From assembly GCA_015075635.1 (NCBI GenBank), contig JABTUA010000001.1, positions 2,356,001 through 2,420,000 on the forward strand: DNA of 64,000 nucleotides, read 5' to 3'. The position numbers and the translations under genes were made by a program. Source of the stretch: Polyangiaceae bacterium (GTDB lineage: Bacteria; Myxococcota_A; Polyangia; Polyangiales; Polyangiaceae). This document shows, piece by piece, positions 1-8,089 of the stretch. The notes under the pieces were generated by a model. It saw only the letters and a program-made list of their open reading frames with translations. It made no database searches and was not told where the DNA came from. Position 1 is the first letter of the stretch. Each line of letters starts with the position of its first letter.

Positions 1-170
1 ACTGGCACGACGTGTTCGGTATCCCCCGGAGCCACGGCTGCGTGAACCTGGCCCCGGTGGACGCGCGCTTGGTCTTTCGCTGGACAGACCCCCCGGTTCC
101 CGAGGGATGGCACGGCATCAACGTGGGGCCGGACATGGGGCAGGGGACGACCGTGTACGTCCACGAGTGA
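1..170 (+). CDS. L,D-transpeptidase (YkuD family), C-terminal part
   Basis: The reading frame starts at base 3 and ends with TGA at 168-170, giving the last 55 residues of a protein cut by the window edge. The stretch SHGCVNL is the catalytic motif of YkuD-type L,D-transpeptidases, in which the cysteine attacks the tetrapeptide stem and forms 3-3 peptidoglycan cross-links or anchors proteins to the wall. The upstream HxG half of the motif lies outside the window. The short tail after the motif, ending in TTVYVHE, is usual for the family. The N-terminus, any signal peptide and the operon upstream cannot be seen. Confidence 0.85.
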   Translation, partial: WHDVFGIPRSHGCVNLAPVDARLVFRWTDPPVPEGWHGINVGPDMGQGTTVYVHE

Positions 171-215
171 CCGCCCCTCGCCCGCCCCGCCAAGCTGAGC
201 TATCACGCTCAGTCA

Positions 216-1379
216 ATGGGCGCCCTGCGCTTTCGTCTCTTCGGTTTCCCGGTCGAGATCCAGCTTGGCTTCTGGATCCTCGCCATCATCATCGGGCTCC
301 GGCCGGGGCGCCCCTGGACGGATGCCGCGCTCTGGCTCGGGATCATCTTCGTCTCGATCATGGTGCACGAGCTGGGGCACGCCTTCGCGGCGCGGGCCTA
401 CGGTCAATCGCCGAGCATCGTCTTGCACATGCTCGGGGGACTGACCTCTTGGGCGGCTACCCATGAGCTGAGCAAGAAGCGTCGCATCCTGGTCACGCTG
501 GCGGGGCCCGGCGCGGGCTTCGCCCTGGGCTTCGTCGCCTACGGCGCGCTCTTGGTGCTCTCGAAGCTGCTCGGTGCTGCGCCAAAAGAGGCCCCCTGGG
601 TCGAGGGGCTGGCGCTGCTCGCCTTCGCCAACGTGTTCTGGAGCGTGATCAACCTGCTGCCCGTGCTGCCCTTCGACGGCGGTCAGGTGCTGGCCACGGC
701 GCTCGGGCCCGAGCGGCGCAAGCTGTCCGCGACGGTCTCGCTGATCTTCGGCATCGTCACCGCCATCGTGCTGTTCCGGCTGGGCTCGCTGCTCGGCGCT
801 CTGCTGTTCGCGATGGGCGGCGTCTCGAACTTCTTCGCGGCCATGCAGGAGACGCCGGCGGTCCGCGTACCCGCCGAGACCGCCAGGGAGCTGCTCGCAG
901 AAGCCCAGCGCGCGCTCGAGGCGGGGAACGGGCCCCGCGCCGCGTCCCTCGCGAACGCAGCCCTCGGGACCAGCCGCGATCCCGCCGAGCGCAAGCTCGC
1001 CCTCGAGACCCTGGTCTGGGCCGCCTTGGCCAGTGGGGACACCGCCGCCGCGCGGGATCTGATCCGCTCCACCCAGGGCGCCCTGGACCCTTATGCCGAG
1101 GCCGCAGTGGCGGAGGCCGACGGCGACACCGAGCACGCCGCGCGCCTGCTGTCCGCGCTCCGAGCTCAGGGAGACCGGCGCGTCGAGGTGGCCGCGACAT
1201 TGGTGCGTTTGCTGCTCAAGACCGGCAACGTTCGCGCAGCGGCGGAGCTCACGCTGGAGATCGTCGAGCACGTGCCGGACGAAGACCTCGGGCGCATGGC
1301 CGACGAAACCTCCCAGGCCGGCGACGCCGAGCTGGCCGAGCGGCTGCGGGAGAAGCTCGCCGAGCGGGTAGCGGCATGA
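216..1379 (+). CDS. Site-2 protease family (M50) membrane metalloprotease with helical C-terminal domain
   Basis: This 387-residue protein has the zinc motif HELGH at residues 51-55 inside a membrane segment. The second M50 motif, LPFDGG, puts the third ligand at about D154. Hydrophobic segments before, between and after the motifs fit an intramembrane protease of the rhomboid-independent site-2 type. From about residue 215 it changes to an Ala/Leu/Glu-rich region (ARELLAEAQRALEAGN) that looks like two or three TPR-like helical hairpins, which is extra compared with minimal M50 proteins. The substrate cannot be told. It follows the transpeptidase by 45 bases and precedes the pcm-like gene by 25, so the three may be co-transcribed. 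Confidence 0.85.
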   Translation: MGALRFRLFGFPVEIQLGFWILAIIIGLRPGRPWTDAALWLGIIFVSIMVHELGHAFAARAYGQSPSIVLHMLGGLTSWAATHELSKKRRILVTLAGPGAGFALGFVAYGALLVLSKLLGAAPKEAPWVEGLALLAFANVFWSVINLLPVLPFDGGQVLATALGPERRKLSATVSLIFGIVTAIVLFRLGSLLGALLFAMGGVSNFFAAMQETPAVRVPAETARELLAEAQRALEAGNGPRAASLANAALGTSRDPAERKLALETLVWAALASGDTAAARDLIRSTQGALDPYAEAAVAEADGDTEHAARLLSALRAQGDRRVEVAATLVRLLLKTGNVRAAAELTLEIVEHVPDEDLGRMADETSQAGDAELAERLREKLAERVAA

Positions 1380-1404
1380 AGCCTGCAGCCGCCCTGGCTC
1401 GCCG

Positions 1405-2205
1405 ATGAAGCTCGCTCCCGTCCTGGTGGCCCTGGTCTGGGCTTGCGCGCGCCGTGAGCCGACGCCCAGCGCGGCGCCAACACTGGCCGAGGCCCCGGCG
1501 ACATCGGTGGTCCCCGCGCCGCCGCCGCGACCGACCCATCCTGCGTTCTCCGAGCGCGTCGCCGAGCGGGAGGCGCTCGTGCGCTCCATCGCCGGCGAAG
1601 GCGTGACGGACGAGCGCGTGTTGGGCGCGATGCGCCGAGTCCCACGCCACGCCTTCGTCCCGGCGGCGGTGGAGGGGATGGCCTACGCGGATCGACCCCT
1701 GCCCATCGGCAGTGGGCAGACCATCAGCCAGCCGTTCATCGTGGCGTTCATGACCCAGGCCGTGGCACCCAAGCCGACGGACAATTGCCTCGAGATCGGC
1801 ACCGGCAGCGGCTACCAGGCGGCGGTGCTGGCGGAGCTCTGCCGTCGCACCTGGTCCATCGAGTACCTCCCCGAGCTGGCGGACCAGGCGAAGAAGACCC
1901 TGCGCGCCTTGGGCTACGACGACGACCGGGTTCGACTCCGAACCGGCGACGGCTACGTGGGCTGGCCGGAGGCGGAGCCCTTCGACGTGGTCGTGGTCAC
2001 CGCTGCGCCGGAGAAGGTGCCGCAACCGTTGCTCGATCAGCTCGCCGTGGGCGGCCGCCTGGTGATCCCCGTCGGGCCCCACGCCGAAGCGCAGGCGCTC
2101 GAGCGCTGGACACGTCGCGCAGCCGGAAAAGGCCCGAACGCTTTCGACCGCGAGCGCCTGCTCGACGTCCGCTTCGTGCCGTTCTTGGGCGACGGCGGGC
2201 GCTGA
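1405..2205 (+). CDS. pcm: Protein-L-isoaspartate O-methyltransferase with export-like N-terminus
   Basis: The core (about residues 55-255) is a class I SAM methyltransferase of the PCMT family. GSGQTISQPF is the family signature and LEIGTGSGYQAA is motif I for SAM. VVVTAAPEKVPQ follows as in other PCMTs. The known role is methyl-esterifying isoaspartyl residues so that they can be repaired. Oddly, the first 50 residues look exported: a hydrophobic start (LAPVLVALVWAC) followed by a Pro/Ala-rich linker, as in a lipoprotein. The lipobox is poor, with Trp at -2. PCMTs need cytoplasmic SAM, so either the segment is not a signal or the location is unusual. An internal start would remove it, but no later ATG with a clear ribosome site is seen before the core. 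Confidence 0.85.
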   Translation: MKLAPVLVALVWACARREPTPSAAPTLAEAPATSVVPAPPPRPTHPAFSERVAEREALVRSIAGEGVTDERVLGAMRRVPRHAFVPAAVEGMAYADRPLPIGSGQTISQPFIVAFMTQAVAPKPTDNCLEIGTGSGYQAAVLAELCRRTWSIEYLPELADQAKKTLRALGYDDDRVRLRTGDGYVGWPEAEPFDVVVVTAAPEKVPQPLLDQLAVGGRLVIPVGPHAEAQALERWTRRAAGKGPNAFDRERLLDVRFVPFLGDGGR

Positions 2206-2296
2206 AACGCTCGGCACGCCGGATGCACTCCGGGCGAGCATGTCCGGGAACTTGGTTCGGATCTTCGGGGGCTGCGACGATGTAGGTGGAGGTCGC

Positions 2297-3283
2297 ATGA
2301 CTCGGCGCGTTTTGATGGGCTTCCTTCTGGTGGCTGCGGGGCTGCTCTCGAAAGGGAACGGAAGCACTGCGAATTCGAGCGTCCCCGGGCTGGCTGAGGA
2401 GCCCTCGTTCCAAGCCCTGGTGGGGCCGATGGGCACCGCTGACCCCAACCAGGGAGCCTTCGAGACCGGTCGCTCCGAGCGTATCTACGGCCGTAACAGC
2501 GTCACGGGTGACGCACTGCCCGTGAACGCAGTTCCCACCCCTGACAGGGGCGTCAGCCCGGTGCCCGGCACGCCGCCGGGGGCCGTGCCCACCAACGGGG
2601 GGGCCTGTCCCCCCGAGATGGTCGCCGTGGAAGGCGAGTACTGCACCGAGGTACGCCATAGCTGCACCAAGTGGCTGGACGATCCCGCGCTGCCGTATGC
2701 GCGCTGCGGTGAGTACGAGCCCAAGGCCACCTGCGTCGGCGAGCGCGTGAAGATGAGCTTCTGCATCGACCGCCACGAGTACACGAAGCCGGGCGAGCAG
2801 CTGCCGATGAACCACGCCAGCTTCGTCATCGCCCAGGATACCTGCAAAAACCTCGGCAAACGCGTGTGCACCGAGGACGAGTGGAACTTCGCTTGCGAGG
2901 GCGAGGAGATGCGCCCGTACCCCTACGGCTGGAAGCGCGAAGCCAAGTGCAACCAGGACAGGCCGAAGGAGGAACTCTACGATCCGAACAACAAGCGCTT
3001 CCAGGTGCTGGCCGACCACCGCATGCCGAACGGGGCCAACCCGGAGTGCGCGAGCCCCTTCGGAGTGCAGGACATGGTCGGCAACATGGACGAGCCCGTG
3101 CTGCGCGAGAGCCAGCGCCACGCCTACCCCTACCGGAACGGACTCAAGGGCGGCTGGTGGATGCCCGCCCGCAACCGCTGCCGACCCGCCACCACCAAGC
3201 ACGACGACCACTACAAGGACATCCAGGTCGGGGTGCGCTGCTGCGCGGACACCCCCGGATCGTCTGCCGGAGCCCACGGCTGA
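2297..3283 (+). CDS. FGE-fold (SUMF1/sulfatase-modifying factor family) exported protein, copy 1
   Basis: I place the start at ATG 2297 because GGTGGAGG sits at 2285-2292 and the peptide then begins as a signal sequence (MTRRVLMGFLLVAAGLL). The 328-residue product has a Gly/Pro-rich linker and then an FGE-sulfatase fold from about residue 115: FCIDRHEYTKPGE, GKRVCTEDEWNFACEG, YPYGW, FGVQDMVGNMDE and a C-terminal GVRCC. In true formylglycine-generating enzymes GGSWLC is followed by a second Cys five residues later. Here the segment from about residue 284 reads GGWWMPARNRC, so only the second cysteine position is kept. Catalysis of formylglycine formation is therefore unlikely. It is a tandem paralogue of the next gene. 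A role as an envelope binding or structural protein is inference. Confidence 0.8.
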   Translation: MTRRVLMGFLLVAAGLLSKGNGSTANSSVPGLAEEPSFQALVGPMGTADPNQGAFETGRSERIYGRNSVTGDALPVNAVPTPDRGVSPVPGTPPGAVPTNGGACPPEMVAVEGEYCTEVRHSCTKWLDDPALPYARCGEYEPKATCVGERVKMSFCIDRHEYTKPGEQLPMNHASFVIAQDTCKNLGKRVCTEDEWNFACEGEEMRPYPYGWKREAKCNQDRPKEELYDPNNKRFQVLADHRMPNGANPECASPFGVQDMVGNMDEPVLRESQRHAYPYRNGLKGGWWMPARNRCRPATTKHDDHYKDIQVGVRCCADTPGSSAGAHG

Positions 3284-3397
3284 GCGGCCGGCCGAGCATA
3301 CAATCTACTGGAGATATCGGAGCCAAAGCGTCTGAAATCACACGGATCCCCTCGTAGTCCGTAGGATTTCCCATTCGGGCTGGAGCAAAATAAGCGC

Positions 3398-3426
3398 TTG
3401 ACGCACCGGCGTTCCGCTGGGATTCC
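3398..3426 (+). promoter_or_regulatory. Possible sigma-70-like promoter before FGE-fold copy 2
   Basis: TTGACG at 3398-3403 is a good -35 match. After 17 bases comes GATTCC at 3421-3426, a poor -10. The predicted start would lie within a few bases of the proposed GTG at 3435, giving an almost leaderless transcript. This would agree with the lack of a ribosome binding site there. Only the -35 is convincing. Confidence 0.25.
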
Positions 3427-3434
3427 TAGGCCGC

Positions 3435-4268
3435 GTGCGACGCCTGCCCAACGCCGCCGTGATGAGCGCAGCCCTGCTGCTTCTCGTCGCCTGTAATCGA
3501 CGCGACGCGGTTCAGCCGCAGGCGCTCGACGAAGACGGGCCCACGCCGAAGCTGGCTCAGTCGCCGACTCTGGCAGCCCTGCTTCCGTCCACGGTGGATC
3601 TGGTTGCGCTGGCGCGGCCGGAGGAGCCCAAGGCCTGCGCGGAGGGCATGGTCCTGGTGGAGGGCGAGTACTGCCCCGAGGTGGAGCAGCGCTGCGTCAA
3701 GTACATGGATCCGCCCGGGCGCTACGAGTACTTCCGTTGCGCGGAGTACGCCCAGCCGGCCAAGTGCCTGAAGCCCCGGAAGAAGATGCGGTTCTGTATG
3801 GACCGCTCGGAATACGTCAAGCCGGGGGAGAGCCTTCCCGCCAACGACCAGAGCTGGACCGACGGCGACCGCACCTGCCGGAGCCTCGGCAAGCGCATGT
3901 GTTTGGAGAGCGAGTACAACTTCGCCTGCGAGGGCGAGGAGATGCGCCCGTACCCCTACGGCTTCAAGCGTGACGCCTCCGCCTGCAACGCCGACCATTT
4001 CGACGTGGTGACGCCCGAGGGCAAGCTCCGCGACATGCGCGTGACCGCCGACGAGTACCCGCGCTGCGAGAGCCCCTTCGGCATCAAGCACCTGGCTGGA
4101 AACCTGGAGGAGTTCGTCAGCATCGACAACTCGACCCCGGTGCGCCCCGCCATGAAGGGCGCCTACTGGCAGCCCAGCCGGAACTTCTGCCGCGCGGCGC
4201 AGACCGCCCACGACCGCTACTACCACGGCACGGAAACCGGTTTCCGCTGCTGTTCTGACGCGAAATAG
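3435..4268 (+). CDS. FGE-fold (SUMF1 family) lipoprotein, copy 2
   Basis: The 277-residue protein starts at GTG 3435 (ATG 3462 is the alternative) with a short signal and lipobox LLVAC. The FGE-fold part follows the same plan as the upstream neighbour: a conserved MVLVEGEYCPEVEQRC block, FCMDRSEYVKPGE, GKRMCLESEYNFACEG, the identical EEMRPYPYG, FGIKHLAGNLEE, then GAYWQPSRNFCRAA and GFRCC. As in copy 1, the first catalytic Cys of FGE is replaced and only the second is present. Shared paired cysteines suggest disulfide-stabilised, exported proteins. The 151-base gap to copy 1 and the different linker show that these are diverged duplicates and not a recent duplication. Function unknown. Confidence 0.78.
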   Translation: MRRLPNAAVMSAALLLLVACNRRDAVQPQALDEDGPTPKLAQSPTLAALLPSTVDLVALARPEEPKACAEGMVLVEGEYCPEVEQRCVKYMDPPGRYEYFRCAEYAQPAKCLKPRKKMRFCMDRSEYVKPGESLPANDQSWTDGDRTCRSLGKRMCLESEYNFACEGEEMRPYPYGFKRDASACNADHFDVVTPEGKLRDMRVTADEYPRCESPFGIKHLAGNLEEFVSIDNSTPVRPAMKGAYWQPSRNFCRAAQTAHDRYYHGTETGFRCCSDAK

Positions 4269-4292
4269 CGGAGCCCCGAGAGGGACGGAACG

Positions 4293-4736
4293 ATGAGAGC
4301 AACAGGAGCCTACCTGGTGTTGGTGAGCGCGCTCGGCCTGGGCGCGTGCTCGAAGTCCGAGGAGCCGAGCGTCGATAAATCCACGACCTCGACCGCCGAG
4401 GCCCCCAAGGCCGAGAACGACAAGGCCGGCGCCCCGCCGGCGCCGGCGGATACCGCCGCCGCCCCAGCCAAGGCTGCCGAGCCCACCGCGGAGGGCGACA
4501 CCAAGAACGGTCCGGAGGTGTCGAAGGACGGCGTCAAGACGGGCGGCACCACCGTGAGCAAGGACGGCGTCGGGACGGCTGCCGGGACCAAGGTCGACTC
4601 GACCGGGGTCAAGACCGGGACCGGCACCGGGGTCAGCACCACCGGGAAGTCCACCACCGTCGGCGGCGGCACCGGCGCCGGCATCAAGGTGGACTCGAAG
4701 AAGGTCAAGGTCGGCGGGCTCGAGATCGCGAGGTAG
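4293..4736 (+). CDS. Small lipoprotein with V-K-T-G-type repeats
   Basis: The 147-residue protein has a clear lipobox (LGLGAC), an Ala/Glu/Pro-rich stalk to about residue 65, and then a repetitive region in which Gly, Thr, Val, Lys and Asp alternate (DGVKTGGTTVSKDGV, STGVKTGTGTG, IKVDSKKVKVGG). The spacing is what would be expected of short beta strands in a solenoid or of an unstructured surface region. It lies 24 bases behind the second FGE-fold gene with an AGGGACGGA ribosome site, so it is probably in the same transcript and in the outer membrane. No enzymatic motif is seen and I cannot assign a function. Confidence 0.7.
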   Translation: MRATGAYLVLVSALGLGACSKSEEPSVDKSTTSTAEAPKAENDKAGAPPAPADTAAAPAKAAEPTAEGDTKNGPEVSKDGVKTGGTTVSKDGVGTAAGTKVDSTGVKTGTGTGVSTTGKSTTVGGGTGAGIKVDSKKVKVGGLEIAR

Positions 4737-4888
4737 TCTCAGGGCCCTTCGGTGCCGAGCGAGCCCCCACTGCGGACGGGCTCCTTCCAGGTCACCCGTG
4801 AAGCGGGACCGGCCAGGAAGTCACGACTCACGCCTGCACGAGGAGGCATCCGCCGGCCTCGCCGGAGATTCTCGTGGGTCCTCGTCAC

Positions 4889-5725
4889 TCAGGACGATCG
4901 TGATCTGATCATGGCAAGACTGTCGTTCGTTAGCAGCGTGCCCACGCTGCCCGGGCTCGCTGCCGCCTCCGCGAGCCCGCGGTTCAGTAAGTGAACGCGG
5001 GGCACGCCGGCTTCGAGCGCCACGAAGGACTCCTCGAGCTTGGGGATCATGCCGCCGGCCACGACGCCGTCGGCGATGAGCTGTTTGGCCTCCGCGACGC
5101 AGAGCTTCGCGAAGCGCGTGCTCGGGTCGTCGCGATTGGCGAGCACACCGGGGACGTCCATCAGCGCCATCAGATCGCTGGCCCCGAGCGCTGCTGCGAC
5201 CCGAGTCGCCACGATGTCGGCGTTGATGTTGTAGACGTTGCCGCTCGAGTCGGCGCCGATGCAGGCCAGCACCGGCAGGTAGCCCGCGCCCGACAGGAGC
5301 TCGAGCAGGCCCTGGTCGAAGCCCTCCACGTCGCCCACGTGACCGAGATCGACGGGATCCGGGCCGGCGCCGCTGTAGATCCGCGGAGGACGGTGCTTGG
5401 CTCGGATCACGGCGCTCGACGCGCCGTGGAGGCCGACGGGCTTGGCTCCTGCGGCCGTGAGCGCGGCGCAAAGATCCACGTTCGCCTGGCCGGCGACGGC
5501 CATCTTGATGGCGTCGAGGGTAGCGGCGTCGGTGACGCGCCGGCCGCCGACGATGTTCGGCGTCTGGCCCAGGGCCTTCTGCAGCGCCGTGGTCTGTGGC
5601 CCCCCGCCGTGCACGACGACGACGCTTCGCTGCTTCGCGAGCGCGGCGAGCTCGGCGGCGACCGCGCCGAGAGCCGCGTCGCGAATGACCTCGCCGCCCA
5701 GCTTGACGACGACGCGCGCGCTCAT
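4889..5725 (-). CDS. argB: Acetylglutamate kinase
   Basis: This 278-residue amino-acid kinase phosphorylates N-acetylglutamate, the second step of arginine synthesis. The N-terminal VVKLGGEVI, the glycine-rich VVVHGGGPQ and the GRRVTDAATLDAIKMA substrate-binding segment are typical, as is the later NINADIVAT. Length is slightly below the usual 290-300. The start ATG overlaps the stop of argC by four bases (5722-5725), so the two are translated as a unit. The other arg genes are not in the window. Confidence 0.96.
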   Translation of the reverse strand: MSARVVVKLGGEVIRDAALGAVAAELAALAKQRSVVVVHGGGPQTTALQKALGQTPNIVGGRRVTDAATLDAIKMAVAGQANVDLCAALTAAGAKPVGLHGASSAVIRAKHRPPRIYSGAGPDPVDLGHVGDVEGFDQGLLELLSGAGYLPVLACIGADSSGNVYNINADIVATRVAAALGASDLMALMDVPGVLANRDDPSTRFAKLCVAEAKQLIADGVVAGGMIPKLEESFVALEAGVPRVHLLNRGLAEAAASPGSVGTLLTNDSLAMIRSRSS

Positions 5726-6771
5726 GGGTAGCCGCCGGGATCCTCGAGCGACAGCTTCTCGTCGAGCCCCAGGATCAGGTTCATGTTCTGGATGGCCTGT
5801 CCGGCGCCGCCCTTGATCAGGTTGTCGGTGACGCTGAAGCAGGTGACCAGCCGTGTGCTGCCCTCGACGGGGCCGGGCACGATGGCGACCTCGACGTAGT
5901 TCGAGCCCGCCACCGCGACGACCTCCGGCAGACGGCCCCGAGGCACGCGCACGAACGGCTCGCTTGCATAAGTGCGCCTGGCGGCGGCATCGAGCTCTTC
6001 CTTGGGCACCGATGCGTCCACGCGCGCGAAGCTGGTGGCGAAGATGCCGCGGGAGAGCGGCGCCGACACCGGCACGAAGCGCAGCGCAAACTGCTCGGCG
6101 CCCGCCAGCGCCAGGGTCTCCTCGATCTCGGGCACGTGTTGGTGCGAGAGCGGCTTGTAGGTGCGGAGGTTGCCGGCGCGAACCGGGTGGTGCGTGCCGG
6201 CGCTCGGCACGATGCCGCTGCCGCTCGAGCCGGTGATGGCCACGGTCTCGACGGAGCCCCGGAGCCAGCCGGCCTTGGCCAGCGGCAGGAGGCCGAGCTC
6301 GATAGTGGTGGCGAAGCAGCCCGGCGAGGCGACGTAGCGGCTCTGCCTGATGGCTTCGCGGTTCAGCTCCGGCAGCCCGTACACGAATTTCTCGAACAGC
6401 TCGGGGCAGGGGTGCTTCTTGCCGTAGTGCTTCTCGTAGGCGTCGGCGTTCTTGAGCCGGAAGTCGCCGCTCATGTCCACGATGCGCACGCCCGTCGGCA
6501 TCAGCTTGGGCACCACCTCCGCGCTGACCTTGTGCGGCAGGCCGAGCAGGACCACGTCCATGTCCCGCGCGGCCTCCTCCGGCGCTAGACTCTCGAAGCG
6601 CAAATCCGTGAGCCCATCGAGGTTCGGATGCGCCGCTCCGAGCGGCTCGCCGATGAAGTCGAGGGAGGACACCCGCGCGAGCTCCACCTCCGGGTGGAGG
6701 AGCAGGCGCCGGATCATCTCGCCGCCGCCGTAACCCGAGCCGCCGATGACGGCTGCTTTGAAGCGTTTCAC
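5722..6771 (-). CDS. argC: N-acetyl-gamma-glutamyl-phosphate reductase
   Basis: The 349-residue enzyme makes N-acetylglutamate semialdehyde, the third arginine step. The N-terminal GGSGYGGGEMIRRL is the NADP-binding loop and the catalytic cysteine is in VASPGCFAT. The later GSSGSGIVPSAGTHHPVR segment and HQHVPEIEE are also family marks. It is first in the argC-argB pair and the ATGA overlap couples them. A 67-base divergent spacer separates it from the gene at 6839. Confidence 0.96.
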   Translation of the reverse strand: MKRFKAAVIGGSGYGGGEMIRRLLLHPEVELARVSSLDFIGEPLGAAHPNLDGLTDLRFESLAPEEAARDMDVVLLGLPHKVSAEVVPKLMPTGVRIVDMSGDFRLKNADAYEKHYGKKHPCPELFEKFVYGLPELNREAIRQSRYVASPGCFATTIELGLLPLAKAGWLRGSVETVAITGSSGSGIVPSAGTHHPVRAGNLRTYKPLSHQHVPEIEETLALAGAEQFALRFVPVSAPLSRGIFATSFARVDASVPKEELDAAARRTYASEPFVRVPRGRLPEVVAVAGSNYVEVAIVPGPVEGSTRLVTCFSVTDNLIKGGAGQAIQNMNLILGLDEKLSLEDPGGYP

Positions 6772-6838
6772 GCGCGGGAAGCTAGCGCTGGTCTGCGAGG
6801 TTGGCGAGCGCGCCGTTCTGCCCTAGTCTCCGCCCGCC

Positions 6839-7258
6839 ATGCGCGCTTTTGCCGCCGTTTCCCTCGCCACCGTCGCCGTCGCGTTCGCTCTGCCTGCTCG
6901 CGCGGAGGGCCCCGCGCCCGCCGCCAAGGCCGAGGCCAAGCTCGAAGCGCCGGCGGACAAACCCGCGGAGGAGGCCGAAGCGCCCAAGGAGTCGCCGCTG
7001 CCCATCGCGATGTTCATGGCCGGCGCCGGCGTGGGGACGGCGGCTGTGGGCGCGTACCTGTCGTTCGCCACGGACGACCTCGGCTCGAACCGCCTGGGCG
7101 TGCCGCTGATGATCGGCGGCGGCCTGAGCGCGGCGGCGGGCGTGGCGCTGATCGTGATCTCGTCCAAGGAGCCGGCGAAGAAGGCCGGCCGGGCGCGCGG
7201 GCCGGTGCACAGCTTGAGCCTCGGTCCCGCGAGCGCGGCGTACAGCTACCGGTTCTGA
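6839..7258 (+). CDS. Exported/membrane hypothetical protein
   Basis: The 139-residue product begins with a signal peptide (FALPARAEG as likely cleavage region), then an Ala/Glu/Pro/Lys-rich linker, then two hydrophobic helices (IAMFMAGAGVGTAAVGAYLSF and, after DDLGSNRLG, PLMIGGGLSAAAGVALIVIS) and a short tail ending in YSYRF. A final aromatic-rich strand ending in Phe resembles the end of small outer membrane proteins, but the helices argue for the inner membrane. It is monocistronic by position, divergent from argC and convergent with the next gene. I do not recognise the family. Confidence 0.65.
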   Translation: MRAFAAVSLATVAVAFALPARAEGPAPAAKAEAKLEAPADKPAEEAEAPKESPLPIAMFMAGAGVGTAAVGAYLSFATDDLGSNRLGVPLMIGGGLSAAAGVALIVISSKEPAKKAGRARGPVHSLSLGPASAAYSYRF

Positions 7259-7313
7259 CGAGCGCGCGACGCGGGAGGCCCGAAGCAGCCCGCCCGCGTC
7301 ACGGCTCGGTGGC

Positions 7314-8030
7314 TCACTTCTTGGCGTAGACCTGCAGCGACTGGTCCGCCGGGTCGAAGAGCTGAAGCTCCGTCGCGGTCGCCGTGTACTCGAGCGCCTT
7401 CGTCTGGGCACCGGGGCAGGTCACGTTCAACGTGGCGGCCTTGCCGGCGATGCTCAAGGTGCCGCCGAAGCGCTGGTCCGCGCCGGCGTCGGTGCGCGTC
7501 ACCACCTGCACCGCGGTGCCAGTGATGGAGAGCTTCTGCCGGGTGGTGCAGTTGCAGCTCCCCTGCCAGTCCTTGCGGGCAGTGAGCACGTAGGTGCCGT
7601 CCGCGATGCTGCCGCCGGTCATCGTCGGGGGCGTGCCGGTCTCCGCCGTCTCCGGGACGTCCGCGCCGTCGTTGACCAGGCTGTTGCAGGCGCTGGTGCC
7701 GCCGGTGCCGCCGGTCGAGCTGCCGCCGGTGCCGCCGGTACTGCTGCCACCCGTGCCGCCGCTGGCCGAGCCACCCGAGCCGGCTGCGCCGCCCGTGGCC
7801 GAGCCACCCAAGCCGGCTGCGCCGCCCGTGGCCGAGCCACCCGAGCCGGCTGCACCGCCCGTGGCCGAGCCGCCGGAGCCCGCCGAGCCGCCCGTGGCCG
7901 AGCCGCCGCTGCCGCCGGTCGCGCTGCCACCGGAGCCGCTCGAGCCGCCGGAGCCCCCACCGTCGTCATCCCCGCCGCATGCGGTGAGCGAAGCAAGACC
8001 CAATGCAAAGAACAGAACGAAACGCTTCAT
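7314..8030 (-). CDS. Lipoprotein with Gly/Ser/Ala repeat stalk
   Basis: I choose ATG at 8030 because GGAGGT ends five bases upstream; the GTG at 8036 falls inside that ribosome site. The 238-residue protein has a clean lipobox (ASLTACGG), a stalk of about 95 residues made of SATGGAAGSGG-type repeats, and a C-terminal domain of about 120 residues with a short Cys motif (GSCNCTTRQ) and beta-rich composition. The C-terminal domain could be a small beta-sandwich that binds something outside the cell, but no motif supports a name. The stalk is encoded by direct 33-base repeats. Such glycine/serine stalks after the lipobox are common in large myxobacterial genomes. Confidence 0.75.
   Translation of the reverse strand: MKRFVLFFALGLASLTACGGDDDGGGSGGSSGSGGSATGGSGGSATGGSAGSGGSATGGAAGSGGSATGGAAGLGGSATGGAAGSGGSASGGTGGSSTGGTGGSSTGGTGGTSACNSLVNDGADVPETAETGTPPTMTGGSIADGTYVLTARKDWQGSCNCTTRQKLSITGTAVQVVTRTDAGADQRFGGTLSIAGKAATLNVTCPGAQTKALEYTATATELQLFDPADQSLQVYAKK
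7765..7896 (-). repeat. Four 33-base direct repeats coding the lipoprotein stalk
   Basis: Units start at 7765, 7798, 7831 and 7864. The first three differ by one or two bases and the fourth is degenerate. Each encodes 11 residues of the Gly/Ser/Ala/Thr stalk in frame, so copy number can change without breaking the gene. Confidence 0.85.
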
Positions 8031-8089
8031 GGACACCTCCAGAATCGGCGGAGCCTAACACGCCCGCCAGGGCCGGCGCTCGACGAGCT

